In this document: piece by piece, positions 42,097-47,199 of the stretch | Position numbering within the stretch: the first letter of the stretch is position 1 | How the letters are laid out: the number at the start of each line of letters is the position of its first letter | DNA from: JBKBII01 sp046299415 | GTDB taxonomy: Bacteria > Pseudomonadota > Gammaproteobacteria > Ectothiorhodospirales > Ectothiorhodospiraceae | Direction: 5' to 3' | Assembly: GCA_046299415.1 (NCBI GenBank) | Contig: JBKBII010000013.1 | Span: 1-47,199, forward strand | DNA length: 47,199 nt | The notes under the pieces: model-generated | Database searches by the model: none | Seen by the model: only the letters and a program-made list of their open reading frames with translations | What the model was told of the DNA's origin: nothing | Translations under genes and position numbers: made by a program

Positions 42097-44322
42097 CTAG
42101 TCCGCGAAACTCGCGAAGGGACGCATCGCGATCGTACTGTTCGTTGGGGTCGCGTCGATTTGCGCCATCAGCTCTTTGTGAATGGACTGGAACAGCGGCA
42201 GTTCGCTTTTGGCAAGTTGGTCGGTCGTGGGCAGTTCAGCGCGCACCGGATCGACGGGACGGTTGTTGACATGAAGTTCGTAATGTAGGTGTGGGCCGGT
42301 GGAGCGCCCGGTGTTGCCGGAAAGAGCGATGCGTTCGCCTCGATTGACACTTTGGCCGACGCGAACGAGGGGGCGCGAGAGATGAAGGTAGCGAGTTGAG
42401 TAGCCTTGGCCGTGTTCAATTTCGATCCATCGTCCGGCGTACGGATGGTTTTCGACACGAGTGACTCGGCCGTTGGCGGGCGCGACGATGGGGGTGCCGA
42501 CGGGCATGGCCCAGTCGGTGCCATTGTGCGGCGTGACGCGACCGGTCACGGGATGGCGACGGCGCGGATTGAAATGCGACGAAAGGCGATGATTACCAGC
42601 GAATGGGCGGCGATCGAAAGGCGGTAGTAGCCCCTCGCCGTTGGGCTGATAGAAGCGGTTGTCGAGGTGACGTGCGGCCTCGAGATTAATGCGAGCACCT
42701 TTGTAGCGGAAGGCTAGCAGTCTCGTTTCGAGTGTGGTTTGGCTGCCGGGCAGCGTTTCGTATTCGACCAGCAACGAGATCTGGTCTCCGGTCCTAGCAT
42801 TCGACTGTACGGCTGGAATGTGACGGTCCATCAACGCGGTGATCGCTGACGCTGCGCTCGCGGATAGTCCGGAGACGCGAGCAAGGGTATGGCTGATGCT
42901 GCCGTCGAGTTCGACATGAATCACGCGGTGGTGGGTGTCGCGCTCGGTGTGGACTTCGACGCGCTCGAAATCCCAGCTGTCCTCAATACGAGTCCATTCG
43001 TGACCGCTACCGCGGAGGCCCCAAACACGCAGGTCGGTCAGATAGCCGTCGTCATCCACTTTCCATTCGATTTTTTGCCCAGGCCGCAGACGGCTGAGGA
43101 TCGTGGCGTTTTCGCGGTCGCCGAGGAGGCGATAGAGCGTCGCGTTGGGCAGACTCCACTGGGAAACCCAAAGGTCAGAAACATTGTCACCTCGCGCGAA
43201 GACATATTCGTTCCACTCTGGCGGTTCGCGATCAGGGTCGAGATCGAAGTCTTCGAATGATGTCGCATAGTCGTCTTCACTATCGCTGCTGCGGCTACGC
43301 GTTGTCGCGCGATCGAGCGGATCGGCGGGAAGCGCCAGTGAAGCCAGCCGCAGGGGCTGGCGACTTTGGGTGTCCGTGGTTTCGTCGAACGCTTCAAACA
43401 AGAAATCGATGTCGCCGTCGGTTTCGGGCAACGAGATCGCCGTACGCGTCATAGCTCGCAACCGATCAGAAACGGGGGCGGGCGATGCGGGGCGCGACAC
43501 GTTGAGATTGGAAGCATGCTCGAGGGGCGGCTCGTTGAAGGCGAGATTCGGAGCGGTGAGAGTGACCGGGTCAGGAGGTGTGTTGGGGTTATCGAGCGTG
43601 ATGAGTTCGAGTGCGTTGACGTCTGCGGCGATGGAGCTCGATTGTTCGGCGGGTTCGGGGTGATGTTGGGTGGCGGGTGCTGAGGGCGCTTCGGAAATGG
43701 TGGTTGACGTATTGGCCACCAGTTGGTTCGCTGCTGCGGCCAAGGCGCCGCCCAGCGTGTTCGTAGCGGCTGTATGTTCTGTTGCGGTAGCGGTTGTTGT
43801 CGCTGAGTCGAGAGGAACCGAGTCGAGAGAAGCGGCCCCGACAGGCGTGGATTGGGCTGGGTCTGGACGACTGACCAGTCGATCGGCAACTGCAGTTGAT
43901 GTTTTGTCCACAGTCGGCTCGCCGGCGGTGCCAATAGGCGACGACTCTGGCGGTAAAGCGACCTGTCGTGCCGGCGATGGCGCCGTCGTATTTGCTATTG
44001 ACGGCCCTGTTGTCGGCACATTGACGACGGGTCGCGCCTCATTGAGATCGAGGCTGCGCGTGCCGTTGGATGATGTGGTGGCCGTTGAGGGACGGTCTGT
44101 GGTCTTGGCTCGCGTGTCTGTCGAGCGCGCATCAATGGCGTGAGCAGCGGAGTTTGCGCTGCGTACGTCGATAACGGGTCTGGATTGCTGTTCGATTTCA
44201 ATGGGCTGGGCGACCACCGTGACGCTTTCGCTTGACGCAACCCAAGTGAGACCGGTTGTCGTAGCGAGTAAGGCGATCGCCGCAGCGATCGCCGAGGCGA
44301 TTGGTTTTCTTCGTCCAGCCAT
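42097..44322 (-). CDS. M23-family peptidoglycan endopeptidase with long disordered region
   Basis: This 741-residue envelope protein is predicted to cut peptide cross-links of peptidoglycan. An N-terminal membrane anchor or uncleaved signal (IASAIAAAIALLATTTGLTWVA) is followed by about 300 residues rich in Ser, Thr, Ala and Pro with no fold. Then come an OapA/LysM-like segment (FARGDNVSDLWVSQWSLPNATLYRLL, in part, near 385) and the lasso-like Csd3/MepM region. The LytM/M23 domain (about 590-710) has HNGTDWA and PHLHYELH holding the zinc ligands. MepM-type relatives are usually 420-480 residues, so the linker is unusually long. ATG has GAGGAGC upstream and a good promoter. It probably reaches across the periplasm. 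Confidence 0.9.
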   Translation of the reverse strand: MAGRRKPIASAIAAAIALLATTTGLTWVASSESVTVVAQPIEIEQQSRPVIDVRSANSAAHAIDARSTDTRAKTTDRPSTATTSSNGTRSLDLNEARPVVNVPTTGPSIANTTAPSPARQVALPPESSPIGTAGEPTVDKTSTAVADRLVSRPDPAQSTPVGAASLDSVPLDSATTTATATEHTAATNTLGGALAAAANQLVANTSTTISEAPSAPATQHHPEPAEQSSSIAADVNALELITLDNPNTPPDPVTLTAPNLAFNEPPLEHASNLNVSRPASPAPVSDRLRAMTRTAISLPETDGDIDFLFEAFDETTDTQSRQPLRLASLALPADPLDRATTRSRSSDSEDDYATSFEDFDLDPDREPPEWNEYVFARGDNVSDLWVSQWSLPNATLYRLLGDRENATILSRLRPGQKIEWKVDDDGYLTDLRVWGLRGSGHEWTRIEDSWDFERVEVHTERDTHHRVIHVELDGSISHTLARVSGLSASAASAITALMDRHIPAVQSNARTGDQISLLVEYETLPGSQTTLETRLLAFRYKGARINLEAARHLDNRFYQPNGEGLLPPFDRRPFAGNHRLSSHFNPRRRHPVTGRVTPHNGTDWAMPVGTPIVAPANGRVTRVENHPYAGRWIEIEHGQGYSTRYLHLSRPLVRVGQSVNRGERIALSGNTGRSTGPHLHYELHVNNRPVDPVRAELPTTDQLAKSELPLFQSIHKELMAQIDATPTNSTIAMRPFASFAD

Positions 44323-44348
44323 AAAAGCTCCTCACGGATCTAACCGTC

Positions 44349-44377
44349 GTTATAACGGGATCCGAGCGGAAAGCCAA
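44349..44377 (-). promoter_or_regulatory. Sigma70-type promoter of the M23 peptidase gene
   Basis: On the minus strand TTGGCT (44377-44372) and TATAAC (44354-44349) are spaced by exactly 17 bases. The transcript would start near 44342, about 20 bases before the ATG, leaving room for the GAGGAGC ribosome binding site. The -10 sits within the palindrome CGTTATAACG. Confidence 0.6.
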
Positions 44378-44577
44378 CCATCTTTTGAAGGGAATGTATC
44401 GATACTCCCGATGATCCGCGCCCGCGATTTCGAGCCCATTCGCTGGGGTGATACGTCTCGGCTCATTGTCCGTCCGCCCTGCTCAAACAAAGGATTGGCC
44501 GGGCGGGGTCTCGCGAGACGTTGCGCTCTGCGGCGATGACCGTGGACGGCTGCTTCGGCGTCCACGTCGCCTGCGGG

Positions 44578-45495
44578 TCATTTTCGTGTGCCGATTCCGC
44601 GTTCGATCAACTGCCATGCGAGGAGGTAAGCGAGGGTGTTGAACAGGATTAACACCCCGAGTGACGAGGCGATATGAATGTCTGATTGTCCGTATAGAGA
44701 GAAGCGAAAGCCGTCGACCATGTAGAGAATGGGATTCACGAGCGAAACCGTTTGCCAGAACGGCGGCAGGAGTTGAATGGTGTAGAACACGCCGCTGAGG
44801 TATGTCAGGGGTGTCAGCACGAACGTTGGGACGATGGAGATGTCGTCGAAGGTGCGCGCGAATACGCCATTGATCAGACCTGCGATCGAAAATAGCGTCG
44901 ATGTCAGTAGAAGCAACAGAACGGCGAGCGCGGGGTGCTCAATGCGAGGCTCGGCAAACAGCAATGCGATCGCGAAAACACCACCCCCGACCAGCAGTCC
45001 TCGCGCGACGCCTCCGCCAATGAACCCCAGAACGACGGCATGGCTCGATGTCGGCGAGACGAGTATTTCTTCGATGTGGCGTTGGAATTTGGCTGAAAAG
45101 AATGACGAGACGACATTGGAGTAGCTGTTGGTGATGACGGCCAGGAGGATGAGGCCGGGAACGATGAAGTCGATGTAGCGCAGGCCGTCCATGTCGCCGA
45201 TTCGGCTGCCAATCAAACCGCCAAAAATGATGAAGTACAATGACGTCGTCACCATTGGTGGCAGGACGGTTTGCACCCAGATGCGGACGAAGCGTAGGTA
45301 TTCCTTGGTCACGATGGTGCGAAAGGCGATCCAGTCGGCTCGTAGTGGGGGTGGGACTGAGGGCGTGCGATCCGAGCTCCGACCCTCACTGGTTTCGGCC
45401 CCATCGTTGCTCGATACGGTGGCAAGGTTCGTGTGTTCGAATTTGTCGGACGGGTCAGTCGATTGATCGGATGGTCGAGAGTCTACGGGCCTCAC
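44578..45495 (-). CDS. ABC-2 type transporter permease (YadH-like)
   Basis: This 305-residue inner-membrane permease has an N-terminal hydrophilic stretch of about 50 residues and six hydrophobic segments. The ABC-2 signatures are IVPGLILLAVITNSYSNVVSS (in part), FQRHIEEILVSPTSSHAVVLGF and the late YLSGVFYTIQLLPPFWQTVSLVNPILYMVDGFR (in part). It closely follows the YadH/NodJ pattern, which with a YadG ATPase exports an unknown compound, perhaps a polysaccharide, drug or lipid. It starts with GTG overlapping the ATPase stop as GTGA. The family usually has about 256 residues; the extra length is all in the disordered N-terminus. Confidence 0.91.
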   Translation of the reverse strand: MRPVDSRPSDQSTDPSDKFEHTNLATVSSNDGAETSEGRSSDRTPSVPPPLRADWIAFRTIVTKEYLRFVRIWVQTVLPPMVTTSLYFIIFGGLIGSRIGDMDGLRYIDFIVPGLILLAVITNSYSNVVSSFFSAKFQRHIEEILVSPTSSHAVVLGFIGGGVARGLLVGGGVFAIALLFAEPRIEHPALAVLLLLLTSTLFSIAGLINGVFARTFDDISIVPTFVLTPLTYLSGVFYTIQLLPPFWQTVSLVNPILYMVDGFRFSLYGQSDIHIASSLGVLILFNTLAYLLAWQLIERGIGTRK

Positions 45496-46436
45496 GCTGC
45501 CTCCTTGCTCGTCAGTCGCAGGAACAATTCTTCCAGCCGATTGGATTTGGCTCGTGCCGACGCGACCTCGATCCCGGCGCGGTCGAGCTCGCCAATGACC
45601 TGATTGAGACTGGCGCCACGCACAAGATCGATCTCGATGCGTCGCGGGTCGCGCAGGCGAACCGGTACAGATAGGGCAGGAAGATTCTCGATTAACATCG
45701 CTGTCGCGAGATCGAGGACCAGCGTCTCGGTGTCCAGACGGCTGAGGAGGTCATTCATCGGTAGGTGTTCGATGATGCGTCCGTCGTCGATGATGGCGAC
45801 GTCGCGGCAGAGTTGTTCGGCCTCTTCGAGGTAGTGCGTGGTCAGAATGATCGAGCGTCCGCGGCGATTGGTTTCGGCGAGAAAATCCCACATCGAGCGG
45901 CGTAACTCGATATCGACGCCGGCGGTGGGTTCGTCGAGTATCAATAACTTGGGGTCGTGAACGAGTGCCCGTGCAATCATTAGTCGGCGCTTCATGCCAC
46001 CGGAGAGTTCGCGGGCTTGAGCGCGCCGTTTGTCCCACAGTCCGAGCGCGCCGAGAAGGCGTTCGGCGCGGCGCCAGGCCTCGTGACGGGTGATCCCGTA
46101 GTAGCCGGCCTGGTTGACGACGATTTCGCCGACGGGCTCGAACTGGTTAAAGTTGAATTCCTGCGGTACGACTCCCAGCAGCCTGCGCACCCCGCGAGGA
46201 TCCGTATCGAGGTCGTGACCGAACACTCGGACCGTGCCTGCCGTTTTTCGGATCAGCCCGGTGAGGATGCCGATTGTGGTGGATTTGCCGGCGCCGTTGG
46301 GTCCGAGGAGAGCGAAGAAACTGCCGTCTTCCATGGCAAGGTCGACGCCATCGAGCGCGCGAAAGCCATCGGCGTAAGTCTTGCAGAGCCCGCGAATATC
46401 GAGCGCGCGGGCTTGGGCATTTGAGTCCGTCGACAT
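45492..46436 (-). CDS. ABC-2 exporter ATP-binding protein (YadG-like)
   Basis: This 314-residue ATPase drives the permease encoded downstream. All motifs are present: Walker A LLGPNGAGKST, Q-loop VPQEFNFNQFEPV, signature ARELSGGMKRRLMIARALV, Walker B LLILDEPTAGVD and TTHYLEEAE. The PQEFNFNQFE segment and the LEEAEQLCRDVAIIDDGRI block are characteristic of the YadG branch. The last 90 residues form the regulatory tail common to this group. It is the first gene of the pair. It starts at ATG 46436, with GGAGC seven to eleven bases upstream (AGGAGCTTTAAAACTCACC region). Confidence 0.93.
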   Translation of the reverse strand: MSTDSNAQARALDIRGLCKTYADGFRALDGVDLAMEDGSFFALLGPNGAGKSTTIGILTGLIRKTAGTVRVFGHDLDTDPRGVRRLLGVVPQEFNFNQFEPVGEIVVNQAGYYGITRHEAWRRAERLLGALGLWDKRRAQARELSGGMKRRLMIARALVHDPKLLILDEPTAGVDIELRRSMWDFLAETNRRGRSIILTTHYLEEAEQLCRDVAIIDDGRIIEHLPMNDLLSRLDTETLVLDLATAMLIENLPALSVPVRLRDPRRIEIDLVRGASLNQVIGELDRAGIEVASARAKSNRLEELFLRLTSKEAA

Positions 46437-47199
46437 GGTGAGTTTTAAAGCTCCTGTTGCGCCGTCAATGGCTTTTTCGATGACACGTCGGCCGGCCTAC
46501 GATCGGTGACGGGGCGTAGCCGGGTGGTCTCGTTGACCTCGACTTGGCTTTCAAAGTTGTGCGAGCCTCAATTTATAGTGATGTATCGCCGTGCCAGCGG
46601 GCCACAGACTGTGTCTCATCGGCTCACCATCGCGGTGCAGCCCGAGGCTCGTCCATTTAAGGCGTGAAGGCGGTTAACAACAGCCGACTCGCGACCACAG
46701 AACGCAAATCGCTTGATCGGCAGAGGCCATACGATCAATGACGCGAGATCGACGTCGGTGTAACGCGGCGTGTTGCCCTGGGGCCGAGGTCGATTAGGGC
46801 ATAGAAGCGACGGCGTCCGGTGTTTTCAGCGACTCGGCGAGAGTTTGTGGTGGCTGCACAGACGTCGTCGAGGCTCGGGTCGGGGGAGGCATTCGTGTTG
46901 GTATTTTGAGCGCGACGGCCGCGGGCCTAACGGTGATTGTCATTGCGGGCCGGGTCGACGCCGTGACCCCTGGACGCTGGAGCACGCCGTAAAAAACTAG
47001 CGGGCCAATGATACTCGGGGTTCAACCTTTGACGTATGAGGCTTTACTCGGGGTGGCGTCATTGTCGAGGGGGCGTCACACGCGAATGCGCGACCGCAGG
47101 CGTGTGGGTGATCAGGGGTGTATCGAGAGAGCGGGTTGTCGTGCGTGGCTCTGCCGTTGCGCGCGTGGGATCGCCTAGCGCGCGTGTTGAATCGGTACT
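46437..47199. other. Right-edge region without a supported gene
   Basis: About 760 bases upstream of the exporter operon. Open frames are short and have the composition of non-coding GC-rich DNA. A TATAAA hexamer on the minus strand at 46577-46572 might belong to the exporter's promoter, but no -35 partner is clear. No RNA gene was recognised. Confidence 0.4.

Noticed and set aside
46770..47000. Small open frames near the right edge
   Set aside because: Sequences on both strands are Arg/Gly- or Pro/Thr-rich, lack ribosome binding sites and resemble translated non-coding GC-rich DNA.

Overview
The window is GC-rich (roughly 60%) bacterial chromosome with about 29 intact protein genes on both strands. 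No rRNA, tRNA, CRISPR array or intact mobile element was seen. The gene set points to a Gram-negative gammaproteobacterium: an inner-membrane lipid transporter of the Mla type with a PqiC-like lipoprotein, bifunctional MnmC, IscR, a TgpA/DUF58/MoxR operon, a two-domain polyphosphate:AMP phosphotransferase and a YadGH-type exporter. I cannot name the genus. Many genes start with GTG or TTG, or overlap the previous stop by 4 bases (ATGA/GTGA).

Layout, left to right. 0.5-8 kb: a TRZ/ATZ amidohydrolase followed by nine perfect heptamer repeats, a secreted ExeM/NucH-type nuclease, a Na/Pi cotransporter with a PhoU tail, and convergent to it the polyphosphate:AMP phosphotransferase, together a small phosphate/polyphosphate neighbourhood. 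8-12.5 kb: an AstE/AspA-type zinc hydrolase, a TauE/SafE permease, an iscR without isc neighbours but with a terminator-like hairpin in its upstream region, and a secreted BON-domain protein preceded by three 19-bp tandem repeats that run into its ribosome binding site. 12.5-16.5 kb: a chemoreceptor, a periplasmic rhodanese with a strong terminator and a probable operator, and a gene-poor AT-rich patch with tandem repeats and decayed coding sequence.

16.5-21.4 kb: a three-gene operon moxR - DUF58 - tgpA on the minus strand. 21.7-27.7 kb, plus strand: an Mla-like phospholipid transport cluster (STAS-permease fusion, ATPase, MCE protein, auxiliary lipoprotein), then glutathione peroxidase and tadA. 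27.8-30.9 kb: two overlapping mgtE paralogues on the minus strand. Their leader carries the conserved motifs of a yybP-ykoY (manganese) riboswitch with a plausible Shine-Dalgarno-sequestering platform; this is the observation I would check first.

31.2-38.6 kb: a GT4 glycosyltransferase, divergent from a three-gene operon (LolD-like ATPase, 1147-residue FtsX/MacB-type permease, CrtC/AttH-family lipoprotein) that looks like an envelope lipid or lipoprotein handling machine. 39-46.4 kb, minus strand: an enlarged mnmC, an M23 peptidase with a very long disordered linker, and a YadGH-type ABC-2 exporter. The last 760 bases hold no gene I can support. The overall theme is cell-envelope maintenance, metal and phosphate transport, and tRNA wobble modification (tadA, mnmC).
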